Origin: Shewanella salipaludis | Lineage (GTDB): Bacteria; Pseudomonadota; Gammaproteobacteria; Enterobacterales; Shewanellaceae | Direction of reading: 5' to 3' | Assembly: GCF_012911865.1 (NCBI RefSeq) | Contig: NZ_JAAXYH010000001.1 | Span: forward strand, 608,452-672,451 | Length of the DNA: 64,000 nucleotides | Shown here: piece after piece, positions 43,377 through 52,139 of the stretch | Numbering within the stretch: position 1 is the stretch's first letter | Layout of the letters: each line of letters opens with the position of its first letter | Made by a program: the position numbers and the translations under genes | Notes under the pieces: generated by a model | What the model was told of the DNA's origin: nothing | What the model saw: the letters and a program-made list of their open reading frames with translations, nothing else | Database searches by the model: none

Positions 43377-44684
43377 TTAACGTGCTTTCATAAACTCTTC
43401 ATAGGCATGAATGAAATCATCACTCACGGCTTTCTTATCCATTTTGCCAAGCTCAGAAGACAAATCCTGGTGCATGGACTGATAGACATTCCAATATCTC
43501 GCCTGACGCTGTGCCGGATTGACTTTATCCAGAAATGAGGAAGCGTAATCCCGCTTCTCGATTTCCAACGGCGATAATTGACTCAACACCCCATTTACCG
43601 CCCCTTTAGCACCGGCAATAATGGCGGCTTCGTGTTGTTCTATATCCAAAAAGGCTTCCCTTATCGCCTGTTTTGCCGGCATGAAGCTGTTGCTGGGACG
43701 ATTGAATAAGTTATGGAAAGCATCCTCTATGCCGGCCGAGAATTTCAAAGGATTGTTTTCACGTTGTTGGAACGTGGTTTGATTCACCCTGAAGGTATTC
43801 TTAATCTCGGATCTGGCACGCATGATTTGCAATATGCCCGACAAAGACTCTTGCAAGGCATTGCCGAGTTGTCCCCACCAAGCATCAGGGTAAGCCAAAT
43901 ACTGCTCGCAATCTGTCAAGCCTAACCCCTGCAGGAACGCCAGACGCCCATCACCGGCGCCCTGGGGCGCGGCCGAATGCGACAGCATCGCTTGCCTGTC
44001 ATGCTTAGGGAGTGGGTTGTGCGCTGACAAGCCGGATTCCGACATCCTGGGTTCCGACAGCCGGGGCGTTGCCGCGGCATTGGCCCATTCACCTTCCCAA
44101 TCATCTGGGATCAGGCTGCTCGGCGGCATGAAGTGTTGAGTCAGAGGATCCAGCTCCGGCATCTCTGTCCCCAAGGACAGTTCGCTGGAATGAGGATGGA
44201 CTTTGGCGATATCGGCCAACGCCAGACCGGCATGGGGAATCGCCGCAGCAACAGCGACACCGGCTCCAGGCACGGCCTGAGGTATTGACTGAGGCACTGC
44301 TTGAGGTTGATCTACGCCGAACAGCGGCGACACTGTGCTTGCCGACTCATCGACTATCGCGACTTTGATTTCATAGTCACCCAGACACAGGACATCGCCG
44401 TCACTCAGGGTGGCGCGATTATCTTGTCCGACAGGCTCTATGCCGCGATTGAGAAATAACCCATTGGTCGACAGATCAGTGATGATAAATTCATCCTGAC
44501 TGAAAGTGATTTGCGCATGGATGCCAGAAACGACACGTTCCGGATCGGGTAAACACCAATCGGCCTGTTCCGAGCGCCCCAGAGTTCCACCTTGCGTACC
44601 GAAGCGTTTAACCGCTAACTGACGAGGAGAAAGACGATGGTAACTAATAACAGACAATTCAAGCAACATATCCCTATGACGCAC
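43377..44684 (-). CDS. tagH: FHA-domain T6SS protein TagH (Fha)
   Basis: 435 residues. The GTG at 44684 is the likely start because AGGAG lies 6 bases before it; ATG 44669 has its purine stretch too close. The N-terminal FHA domain (about 20-110) has GTLGRSEQADWCLPD, VVSGIHAQITF and ITDLSTNGLFLNRG, including the residues that bind phosphothreonine. A low-complexity middle follows, then the T6SS FHA C-terminal domain (about 250-430). It is the expected substrate or sensor of PpkA. It is the first gene of the minus-strand operon. Confidence 0.93.
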   Translation of the reverse strand: MRHRDMLLELSVISYHRLSPRQLAVKRFGTQGGTLGRSEQADWCLPDPERVVSGIHAQITFSQDEFIITDLSTNGLFLNRGIEPVGQDNRATLSDGDVLCLGDYEIKVAIVDESASTVSPLFGVDQPQAVPQSIPQAVPGAGVAVAAAIPHAGLALADIAKVHPHSSELSLGTEMPELDPLTQHFMPPSSLIPDDWEGEWANAAATPRLSEPRMSESGLSAHNPLPKHDRQAMLSHSAAPQGAGDGRLAFLQGLGLTDCEQYLAYPDAWWGQLGNALQESLSGILQIMRARSEIKNTFRVNQTTFQQRENNPLKFSAGIEDAFHNLFNRPSNSFMPAKQAIREAFLDIEQHEAAIIAGAKGAVNGVLSQLSPLEIEKRDYASSFLDKVNPAQRQARYWNVYQSMHQDLSSELGKMDKKAVSDDFIHAYEEFMKAR

Positions 44685-45397
44685 TTAACGCTCCTAGCAA
44701 ACAATCACATCCGTTGATGACTAATCAATAATCCTAATTTTTAGTGCCGCGAAAGGGTAAAGTGAAATAATATTTAAGTCAAGAACGGTCGCTAAAATTA
44801 ATATCGACAGGTTTCAGCTAACTGTAGTCATTCGAATGAAGTCAGTTTCTATGTCAATGTAAATAATATGTTATCACTCTGATGCATCACGTCTTTTATG
44901 CGCTTCAACAGCGTGAAATAAAAGAAAAATAGAAGATAAGAAGAAGATAAGTTAATAACACTGCAATCATGAGGGTCATTTTTTTGACGCTGCGATTTAT
45001 CTGTCGATTAAATCACTTCCTAGGCTCATCAGAGACCCCATTAAAGAAGATACGCCACTCGAGAGCCTAAAAATCTAAAAAAGAGCGACTAAGCCAAAAG
45101 CAGCGAATGGCTTTAACCCTCTCTTATCAAACATCATACCGGGTGTTGCCGGTCAGCCAAGCCGGCCAGCAAAATAATCATGATGACTGCATGAAATAAT
45201 AAACAACCTCAAGCTCAGACGGAATTTTTCATCGCCATCTTCACCTATATAGCCACAAAGCACATTAGTCGATTGATGGGAAATGAGAAACCATGTATTA
45301 TTAAGCGCTTTTTTACGGCGAGTCGTTACATAAGTTATAGATAAGTCTTTTTATTTAAATAAATTTCTTATCGAATACCCCATAACAGGAGTGTGGT
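44685..45397. promoter_or_regulatory. Divergent control region between tagH and ppkA operons
   Basis: 713 AT-rich bases without a gene. For ppkA, a sigma70-type promoter is visible: TTGATG (45273-45278), 17-base spacer, TATTAT (45296-45301), and an ACAGGAG ribosome site at about 45386-45392. A promoter for tagH must lie here too, but I could not pick one with confidence. No sigma54 consensus was seen. Confidence 0.6.
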
Positions 45398-47470
45398 ATG
45401 TTAGATACAGGGAGTGTCAAGAAGCCCATCCCCGCAGATGATCCAGCGATGGCTACTGAGACTGAAACTCATCAGCAGAAGTCCATTCAGCAGAAACCCA
45501 TAGTTGTTGAAGATCCAGACAAAACCCGTTTCGTCAAACAGACTCCTGCCGGTTCAGCAGCATCGAGCGCCCCAGCGGAGGCCATTTCCCTGGAAGGCGT
45601 GACGATCAAAGATCGTTATATACTGGAAACCAAAATTGGTTCCGGCGGCATGAGCGATATCTATCGGGCAAGAGATCTTTTTCTCGAGCATGCCGGGGTA
45701 AAAGAAAACCACGTAGCGATTAAGGTGTTGCAGCAACAGTTTGTCAACCAACCTGAAGCATTGCAGCTCCTGTTGCAGGAAGCCCACAAGACCCAACAAT
45801 TGTCCCACCCAAATATCGTCAGGGTATTCGATGTCGACTCGGATCAGGATAAGTACTTTATCGTGATGGAGTACCTGGATGGGGAAAGCCTGGACCAGGT
45901 CATCAAGCGTTATAAACCCAAGGGACTGACACTGGCGGCCACGCTCAAATTACTCGAGCAGATTGCCTCGGCCTTAATCCATGCCCACAAGGTAGGCATA
46001 GTTCACGCCGATCTTAAACCGGCCAACATCATGGTGGATCGCGCCGGGCAGGTGAAGATCCTCGATTTCGGTGTCGCCCACAGGCTGCAGCTCAACCACG
46101 ATATCTATGCCGCCGAACAAGCCGCCCATAATGCCCCACTCAGCGGTTATACTCCGGCCTATGCCAGCATAGACTTGCTCGCCGGGAAAGTGCCCAGCGT
46201 GGCCGACGATACCTTCTCCTTCGCCTGCCTGGCCTATGAGCTGTTGACCAGCAAGCATCCTTTCGACAGGGTCCCGGCAGACAAGGCACAAGAACAGAAA
46301 AAGCAAGCGAGCAAACCGGCACACTTGAGTTATCCTCAGTGGCTAGCCTTGAATAAGGCGTTGAATTTCAACACCAGTGACAGGAATACCGACATAAATA
46401 AGCTGCTCAGCAGCTTGCAGGCGAAATTATGGAAGCCAGCCCTGCTGGCCGGCATAGTGACTGTCGCCGTCCTGGGGCTGAGCTATCAAATCCAGAGTCA
46501 GGAAACCTTGGTACAGGAAGTTCAGAACGAGCAATCCCAGTCTGAGCAAAAGAATCGCGACCTGATGGCACTCGCCAACGCCAGTGCCAAAGACTTCCTG
46601 GCGTACCTACCCGAACTCGAACGGCATGAACCCATCATCAGAGCAGGCTTGTTGCGGCTGCAAACCGAGAAGGTATTGGGCTATTTTGAACGTCAGATCG
46701 ACGATGTCATCACCGACAGACAATACGAGTATCCGGACTACCCGAAAATCGTCAACCTGCTGACACAGGCGAGGAGCCTCTATCCGGATTCTTATTTCCT
46801 CATCACCCTGAGCAATGACATGGCACGCAGCAGACAGACTGCCATAGACGTATTGCGCAGCCAGCTGGCTAATCTGCTGATAAATCAGAAATACCAGCCA
46901 GAAGATGAGGCGATGGATCCCTACAAAATAGTGCAGAACCTGCATCGCATCGATGCCGCTTACCAGATAAAACCGGATCGGGCCGAGAGCGATGCCTTTG
47001 CCGCCGCCTTCGCCCAGGCCAGCGCAGCACAAGATCCTGTTGCCCTCGAGCAACTGATCGACATAGGCAATTTGTTGTTCGCCAACACCGAACAGAGTCA
47101 AGGCCTGATAGCCCAGGGCAATAAGCTGAAAAACGCCGTCGCCGCCATGTCGGCCTACCGCCAGGCGCTCGCAAAGGGAGAAGCGCCCAAGTTCCCCTAT
47201 GCCGCCGCCAGCCTCTTCTATCAGACTGCCTTTGCGCAGTTGGAAAACCGATTGACCGGCAGCAGCAAGGCGGACGACATAGACAAGGTATACGACAGCC
47301 TGCAACGCTACACCCAGCTGGTGCCGGCCGATTTTGTGCCCTACAGCCAACTGCGCAAACAGCTTGCCGACAAGTACCTCAGCCTCGGCAGCGAGCAGCT
47401 AAGCGCCCGTAAGGTCAAAGAGGCCGCGCGACAAATGCGCCGTGCCAATGAGTTGATGTCCAACCCATAG
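45398..47470 (+). CDS. ppkA: Membrane serine/threonine kinase PpkA of the T6SS
   Basis: 690 residues. An N-terminal tail of about 70 residues precedes a Hanks-type kinase domain (about 74-330): Gly loop IGSGGMSD, Lys109 in VAIKVL, catalytic Asp205 in HADLKPAN and DFG at 223-225. The usual HRD is HAD here, as in kinases lacking the Arg that reads activation-loop phosphorylation. A single transmembrane helix (about 347-367) is followed by a helical periplasmic region of about 320 residues. PpkA phosphorylates the FHA protein to trigger assembly in P. aeruginosa. It is divergent from tagH and probably cotranscribed with the next genes. Confidence 0.93.
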   Translation: MLDTGSVKKPIPADDPAMATETETHQQKSIQQKPIVVEDPDKTRFVKQTPAGSAASSAPAEAISLEGVTIKDRYILETKIGSGGMSDIYRARDLFLEHAGVKENHVAIKVLQQQFVNQPEALQLLLQEAHKTQQLSHPNIVRVFDVDSDQDKYFIVMEYLDGESLDQVIKRYKPKGLTLAATLKLLEQIASALIHAHKVGIVHADLKPANIMVDRAGQVKILDFGVAHRLQLNHDIYAAEQAAHNAPLSGYTPAYASIDLLAGKVPSVADDTFSFACLAYELLTSKHPFDRVPADKAQEQKKQASKPAHLSYPQWLALNKALNFNTSDRNTDINKLLSSLQAKLWKPALLAGIVTVAVLGLSYQIQSQETLVQEVQNEQSQSEQKNRDLMALANASAKDFLAYLPELERHEPIIRAGLLRLQTEKVLGYFERQIDDVITDRQYEYPDYPKIVNLLTQARSLYPDSYFLITLSNDMARSRQTAIDVLRSQLANLLINQKYQPEDEAMDPYKIVQNLHRIDAAYQIKPDRAESDAFAAAFAQASAAQDPVALEQLIDIGNLLFANTEQSQGLIAQGNKLKNAVAAMSAYRQALAKGEAPKFPYAAASLFYQTAFAQLENRLTGSSKADDIDKVYDSLQRYTQLVPADFVPYSQLRKQLADKYLSLGSEQLSARKVKEAARQMRRANELMSNP

Positions 47471-47530
47471 GCAAGGGATTGGCGGAAAAAGGATTGAGCC
47501 GACAGCGTTCCAGACGGAGATAGGAAAAGG

Positions 47531-48880
47531 ATGTCACAACAAGAATATAACGGCGTAACTGTCGAGGATGTATGGGGAAAAACCTATCTCATCAGCGACT
47601 GCCCCTTCGCCCGCGCCGGATTGGGCGATGACTATCTGAGTCAGCTCCAGGATCCACTGTTTGGCCGTTCCTTTCTGCATAAGCTGCAGCCCGAATGGCA
47701 ACAGGATGCCATCTGGCGCAAGCTCTACCTGCAAGCCAAGCCCTGGTGCCAGCAGCTGCAACATCTGTCGAGCCCGGAACTGGCCCAGGAAGTGCTGGAA
47801 CTGTTCCAGACGGATAGACTCAGGGCCTGGCAGCTGACAGACGGCTGGGCGAGTCCACCGGCAGGCTCACCCGGCGAAGGCGGCCTGGTGCCGCTGGCTG
47901 GCAGCGGCGCGGCTAAATCAAACAATCAAACCGCCAACGGCACCAAGGCTGGAAAAGCCAGAAAGGCAACCCCGGCGGATACGACAGGCGCCGGCAAGGC
48001 ACAGGCCGCCGGCCATGAATCTAAGGCCGCCGCACCTGTCTCGTCGACCCATGAGCCAAACAGCCTGGCCGAGGCTGTCAGCATGCTGGCGGCGAGACGT
48101 CAGCAAATCGCCACCCAGGGCTACCAGCAGAAATACACGGATGCCGAGCTGGCGGCCAAGGCGCAGCAGGGTGACGTCAATGATCGCTTCCTGATACGCT
48201 TGATTGACAACAACCCGGATGGGGCCAGTAAAGGCAGGTTGGGCTTTCGGCGTCCCTCGGGGCGCGCGCCCTACTGGGCCACCACCTTCGACATGGCGGA
48301 GGCGGCCGATACGGATCCCGAACTCCTGGCGGCCCTGTTCGGCATAGATAACTATGATCCCAGCAGGTCCTATACCCTGGCCATCATAGATACCCATAAG
48401 ATGCCGCCCAAGGCCGAGCGCAGTAGCTTCATCCCCACCTATGACAATATGCGCGGCTTTGCCGAGCAGGAACTGATTGATGACGGCGAAGAAGGCTTTA
48501 GCAAACCTTGTCTGGCGGCCATCCTGACCCCGGACTTCTCCGAAGGTTACGCCGGCTTCATGGCCGCTTATGCCAATACAGGGAAAGATATTCACAATAG
48601 AGATATGGTAAGAATATATGCCAACAAAACAATTCCAGAGCCGGAACGGCGGACACTGAATCGTGCCAGGCATGTGTTGCAGGAAGAGTTCGGTGCCAAC
48701 CCCTTGTTCTCGGGTGACGGCATGACCAAGGTCAATCAGAACAACCGTTATGCCAAGGACATAGGCCAGAAGTCCGGCGTAGTGGAGAGCTTCACCTTCG
48801 AGCGCGACCCGCTCACCATAGGGGAGCTGCAGGCGCTCGGCGCCGTGACCCTGATCCCGGCCCTGCCCCTTAAGGCCTGA
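47531..48880 (+). CDS. Unrecognised two-domain protein, putative T6SS effector
   Basis: 449 residues, AGGAAAAGG before ATG 47531, 60 bases after ppkA. I do not recognise a family. An N-terminal region (1-105: GVTVEDVWGKTYLISDCPFA, FGRSFLHKLQPEW, LYLQAKPWCQQL) is joined by a flexible Ala/Gly/Lys/Pro-rich linker (about 115-180) to a C-terminal domain (180-449) with ANKTIPEPERRTLNRARHV and NQNNRYAKDIGQKSGVVESF. No signal peptide or membrane helix. The two-domain layout, the T6SS location and two small paralogues downstream fit a cargo effector with immunity genes. Toxic activity is inference only; a structural or regulatory role is possible. Confidence 0.5.
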   Translation: MSQQEYNGVTVEDVWGKTYLISDCPFARAGLGDDYLSQLQDPLFGRSFLHKLQPEWQQDAIWRKLYLQAKPWCQQLQHLSSPELAQEVLELFQTDRLRAWQLTDGWASPPAGSPGEGGLVPLAGSGAAKSNNQTANGTKAGKARKATPADTTGAGKAQAAGHESKAAAPVSSTHEPNSLAEAVSMLAARRQQIATQGYQQKYTDAELAAKAQQGDVNDRFLIRLIDNNPDGASKGRLGFRRPSGRAPYWATTFDMAEAADTDPELLAALFGIDNYDPSRSYTLAIIDTHKMPPKAERSSFIPTYDNMRGFAEQELIDDGEEGFSKPCLAAILTPDFSEGYAGFMAAYANTGKDIHNRDMVRIYANKTIPEPERRTLNRARHVLQEEFGANPLFSGDGMTKVNQNNRYAKDIGQKSGVVESFTFERDPLTIGELQALGAVTLIPALPLKA

Positions 48881-48905
48881 TTAACCAAGAGAAAAAGGAA
48901 CCAGC

Positions 48906-49388
48906 ATGCAGCTATTGCACACGGACAAGTTACCCGCAGGCCATAAACTGATAGCCAAACTCGACTACCTGCTATTCGAGGATGAGACCCTGTATATCGT
49001 GGTCTCAGACACGGATTTTTATCTCATCAAGAAGATCCCGGCGATGTTCCCCGAAGATGCCGACGAGCCCGGCCTGGATGTCATTCAAACCGGCTTCCCG
49101 CGCGCCGCCGCGGCCTGGATGATCGATGCCATAGAAAACAAGCTGTGGAAATCCGCCGCCGAAGGTGGACTGCCCTCGGGCAGCTATCATCTCAAGGAAG
49201 ATGTCGCCGGCGAAACCCTGAAGATCCGTCGCACCATGCACGTTGGCGCCGAGCAGGAGAAGGGCTTCGTGTTGCTCAACTTCAGCCGTCCTCATCTCAA
49301 ATTTACCGAACAAAACTTCCAGGAGATAGACGTATCTGACCGGCTACTGCGCGAAGGCGGCTTGCTGGACGTGCTGAAAAGCCTCTGA
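48906..49388 (+). CDS. Small paralogue 1, putative immunity protein
   Basis: 160 residues, AAAGGAA before the ATG, 25 bases after the putative effector. No known family recognised. Cytoplasmic by sequence: no signal peptide or membrane segment. Blocks are LPAGHKLIAKLDYLLFEDE, GFPRAAAAWMIDAIENKLWK, KIRRTMHVGAEQEKGFVLLN and LKFTEQNFQEIDVSDRLLRE. It is closely similar to the next gene, differing mainly in the middle third. Duplicated, diverging small genes behind a toxin candidate are common among immunity genes. The role is inferred from position only. Confidence 0.55.
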   Translation: MQLLHTDKLPAGHKLIAKLDYLLFEDETLYIVVSDTDFYLIKKIPAMFPEDADEPGLDVIQTGFPRAAAAWMIDAIENKLWKSAAEGGLPSGSYHLKEDVAGETLKIRRTMHVGAEQEKGFVLLNFSRPHLKFTEQNFQEIDVSDRLLREGGLLDVLKSL

Positions 49389-49557
49389 CCGAGCCGGATT
49401 ATAGCCACCTGTTAAACAGCATGCTTTATAACGGGCAAGTGTGGAATAAGGCTCGCTGTCTGACAGTCTCTAGGCCGGACAAACCACGTCTGTTCAATCG
49501 GGTTCCTGACGAAGGCGGCCTCATGAACTGGAAGCACAATAGAGCAAAGGGCATAGC

Positions 49558-50040
49558 ATGCAGCTATTGCACACGGACAAGTTACCCGCAGGCCATCAAC
49601 TAGCCGCCACTCTCGACTATCTGTTATTCAAAAATCAGACCCTCTATATAGTCGCCTCGGACACGGATTTTTTCCTCATCATCAAGAGCCCGGCCATGTT
49701 TGCTCATAGAGAAGAAGAACCCGGACTGAATCTCTACCAAACCGGCTTCCCGCGCGCCGCCGCGACCTGGATGGTCGATGCCATAGAAAACAAGCTGTGG
49801 AAATCCGCCGCCGAAGGTGGACTGCCCTCGGGCACTTATTTCGTCGATGAAGACGTTGCAGGTGAGAACCTGAAGATCCGCCGCAGCATGCACGTTGGCG
49901 CCGAGCAGGAGAAGGGCTTGGTGCTGCTCAACTTCAGCCGTCCTCACCTCAAATTTGCCGAACAAAACTTCCAGGAGATAGACGTATCTGACCGCTTGCT
50001 GCGCGAAGGCGGCCTGCTGGACGTGCTGAAAAGCCTCTGA
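49558..50040 (+). CDS. Small paralogue 2, putative immunity protein
   Basis: 160 residues, tandem duplicate of the preceding gene. The first 38 or so bases of the two genes are identical, and the C-terminal third is nearly identical (EQNFQEIDVSDRLLREGGLL). Differences cluster at about residues 45-65 (SPAMFAHREEEPGLNLYQTG against KIPAMFPEDADEPGLDVIQTG) and 93-105 (TYFVDEDVAGENL against SYHLKEDVAGETL). Local divergence within a conserved frame fits selection for recognising different toxin variants. AAAGGG precedes the ATG. A 169-base spacer separates it from its twin. Confidence 0.55.
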   Translation: MQLLHTDKLPAGHQLAATLDYLLFKNQTLYIVASDTDFFLIIKSPAMFAHREEEPGLNLYQTGFPRAAATWMVDAIENKLWKSAAEGGLPSGTYFVDEDVAGENLKIRRSMHVGAEQEKGLVLLNFSRPHLKFAEQNFQEIDVSDRLLREGGLLDVLKSL

Positions 50041-50150
50041 GCTCGGCTCTTGCACTTCCTGCCGCGGCTTGCTGCCGCCGGCCAGCATAAAATGCCAGTC
50101 GCTCATGCCTATCGTTGCATTCCTGTTTCATTCAGGTTGCCGGCTGATGA

Positions 50151-50199
50151 TGAATACGTATGTAGTCAGTTGTCCTAAAAACACCCTTGCCGCTACTAT
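50151..50199 (+). promoter_or_regulatory. Predicted MalR-type operator and promoter of the permease-glucoamylase operon
   Basis: TGAATACGTATGTAG (50151-50165) has core ATACGTAT at 50154-50161. A -35-like TTGTCC (50170-50175), an 18-base spacer and a -10-like TACTAT (50194-50199) follow. Spacing and flanks match the susB promoter at 657-706, including GCC-CTA-TATG around the -10. Confidence 0.7.
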
Positions 50200-50331
50200 G
50201 AAGCCGCTGAATTCTATCCTCCGCTTGTAGGTTCTGGATGAGGCAAGGTCGTTTTGACCGGCGTTTTCAATCGGCATCGGTCTGTTTGAGTTCTTTTCTT
50301 AGCCGTGAGTGACTAAAGAAATGAAGTCTTG

Positions 50332-50373
50332 GGCGAATACCCGTCTGAGGGAGACAGGTATTCGCCATTTTTT
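50332..50373 (+). terminator. Long hairpin with T6 tract inside the permease leader (terminator or attenuator)
   Basis: GGCGAATACC (50332-50341) pairs with GGTATTCGCC (50357-50366). Inside, GTCT pairs with AGAC after one C-A mismatch, leaving a 5-base loop. TTTTTT follows at 50368-50373. It has the form of an intrinsic terminator on the plus strand, but it lies downstream of the predicted promoter and upstream of the start codon. Confidence 0.8.
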
Positions 50374-50439
50374 CAGCTTTGCGCGACAATAGCCCATGCT
50401 CAGACGACAGCAGTACTGGGTATCAACAAGGGAAGTCTC

Positions 50440-52011
50440 ATGTCCGATAACTATCATAATAAACGAGTGCCTGGTCTGAAGCCCGAACTGAGTTTCTGGC
50501 AAATTTTTAACATGTGTTTCGGTTTTCTGGGGATCCAGTTCGGCTTCGCGCTGCAAAATGCCAACGTCAGCCGGATTTTTCAAACCCTGGGCGCCTCCAT
50601 CGAAGAAATTCCCATACTGTGGATCGCCGCGCCCCTGACAGGTTTGCTGGTACAACCCATCATAGGTTACCTGAGTGACAACACCTGGAGCCGTCTGGGC
50701 CGCCGCCGCCCCTACTTCCTTATCGGTGCCATCTGCACTACCCTGGCGATCTTCGTGATGCCGCACTCGCCCGCCCTCTGGATCGCCGCCGGCATGCTAT
50801 GGATCATGGATGCCTCGATCAATATCGCCATGGAGCCGTTTCGCGCCTTCGTCGGTGACAATCTGCCCAAGCGTCAGCGCCCGCTGGGTTATGCCATGCA
50901 GAGCTTCTTCATCGGCATAGGCGCAGTGGTCGCCTCCGCCCTGCCGTATCTGCTGACCAACTATTTGGGTGTCGCCAACACGGCACCGGCCGGCGAGATC
51001 GCCGACTCGGTGCGTTACGCCTTCTATTTCGGCGGCGCAGTGCTCTTCTGTGCCGTGCTTTGGACTGTGATATCCACCAAGGAATATTCTCCCGAGCAAC
51101 TCGCCGCCTTCGAGACGGCCCAAGGCGGCCAGCAGGTCGCACTGGAGCGCCATCGCACCGGCAAGGATTATCAGTTTGCCTCGCTCGTCTGGGTCGTCCT
51201 GGGTAGCCTGCTCACCCTGGCCGTCTGGGGCCAAGAACTCGACAAGCAGCTGTATATCCTCAGCCTGGGGATCTTCGCCTTCGGGCCGCTGCAATTCTAC
51301 TGCGCGGTCAAACTCGGCAGTAAGAGCGATGCTGAGCGCAGTAAACTCGGTCTGGTGTTCAACGTGGTCGACGATCTGTTCCACATGCCCAAGGCCATGC
51401 ATCAGCTGGCGATAGTGCAGTTCTTCTCCTGGTTTGCGTTGTTTGCCATGTGGATCTACACCACGGCGGCGGTGACCTCTTATCACTATGGCAGCTCGGA
51501 TGTGATGTCCAAGGCCTATAACGATGGCGCCGATTGGGTCGGCATGCTATTCGCTTCCTACAACGGCTTCGCCGCCCTGGCCGCCCTCTTCATCCCATTG
51601 CTCGCCCGGAAAATCGGCATCAGGCTCACCCACACGGTCAACATGTTCTGTGGCGGCCTCGGCCTTATCAGTTTCTATTTCATCAAAGATCCCGGCTTGT
51701 TGTGGCTCCCCATGATAGGCGTCGGCATCGCCTGGGCCTCTATCCTGTCCGTGCCCTACGCCATGCTGGCGGGGATACTGCCATCGCAGAAGATGGGGGT
51801 CTACATGGGGATCTTCAATTTCTTCATCGTCATTCCGCAATTGCTGGCCGCCAGCGTGCTCGGACTCCTGCTCAAGAGCCTGTTCGATGGCCAAGCCATC
51901 TATGCCCTGCTCACGGGTGGAGTATTGATGATGATCGCCGGGGTGGCGGTGCTGTTTGTCGAACACACGGATGATGCCAATGCCGGCGAGCTGGCCACGA
52001 CTGTCGACTAG
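50440..52011 (+). CDS. MFS/GPH-type maltose-maltodextrin permease
   Basis: 523 residues from ATG 50440, with AAGGGAAG 4 bases upstream; the longer frame from 50329 crosses the hairpin and has no site. About twelve transmembrane helices. The start KPELSFWQIFNMCFGFLGIQ and the GYLSDNTWSRLGRRRPYFLI loop (the MFS motif between helices 2 and 3) are typical of the sucrose/maltose transporters of the GPH-like branch. Shewanella maltodextrin regulons contain such a permease. Position next to a glucoamylase gene and a shared operator with susB support maltose or maltodextrin as substrate. Probably proton-driven. Confidence 0.85.
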   Translation: MSDNYHNKRVPGLKPELSFWQIFNMCFGFLGIQFGFALQNANVSRIFQTLGASIEEIPILWIAAPLTGLLVQPIIGYLSDNTWSRLGRRRPYFLIGAICTTLAIFVMPHSPALWIAAGMLWIMDASINIAMEPFRAFVGDNLPKRQRPLGYAMQSFFIGIGAVVASALPYLLTNYLGVANTAPAGEIADSVRYAFYFGGAVLFCAVLWTVISTKEYSPEQLAAFETAQGGQQVALERHRTGKDYQFASLVWVVLGSLLTLAVWGQELDKQLYILSLGIFAFGPLQFYCAVKLGSKSDAERSKLGLVFNVVDDLFHMPKAMHQLAIVQFFSWFALFAMWIYTTAAVTSYHYGSSDVMSKAYNDGADWVGMLFASYNGFAALAALFIPLLARKIGIRLTHTVNMFCGGLGLISFYFIKDPGLLWLPMIGVGIAWASILSVPYAMLAGILPSQKMGVYMGIFNFFIVIPQLLAASVLGLLLKSLFDGQAIYALLTGGVLMMIAGVAVLFVEHTDDANAGELATTVD

Positions 52012-52109
52012 AGCTGGCCCCATGGCTGCTGACGCCATGTCCCTGCCACAGAGCAGCTGCATAGGTCAACAGCCTGAAAAACCATATAAAATAACCAAAA
52101 TAAGAATAA

Positions 52110-52126
52110 GCACATCTGAGATGTGC
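52110..52126 (+). promoter_or_regulatory. Perfect 7-bp inverted repeat before the glucoamylase ribosome site
   Basis: GCACATC-TGA-GATGTGC ends 2 bases before AGGGAG. It could be an mRNA hairpin at a processing site between permease and glucoamylase, or a protein-binding palindrome. Confidence 0.5.
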
Positions 52127-52139
52127 CTAGGGAGTGCGT

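Larger units (their letters stand above)
50041..50439 (+). promoter_or_regulatory. Leader region of the sugar permease gene
   Basis: About 400 bases without a gene. It holds the predicted operator and promoter at 50151-50199, a terminator-like hairpin at 50332-50373 and the AAGGGAAG ribosome site at 50428-50435. The leader would be about 235 bases long. Confidence 0.65.

Noticed and set aside
44685..45397. Sigma54 promoter for the T6SS operons.
   Set aside because: I looked for the GG-N10-GC pattern with TGGCAC/TTGCA context here and upstream of hcp and found no acceptable match; sigma70-like elements explain ppkA and hcp.
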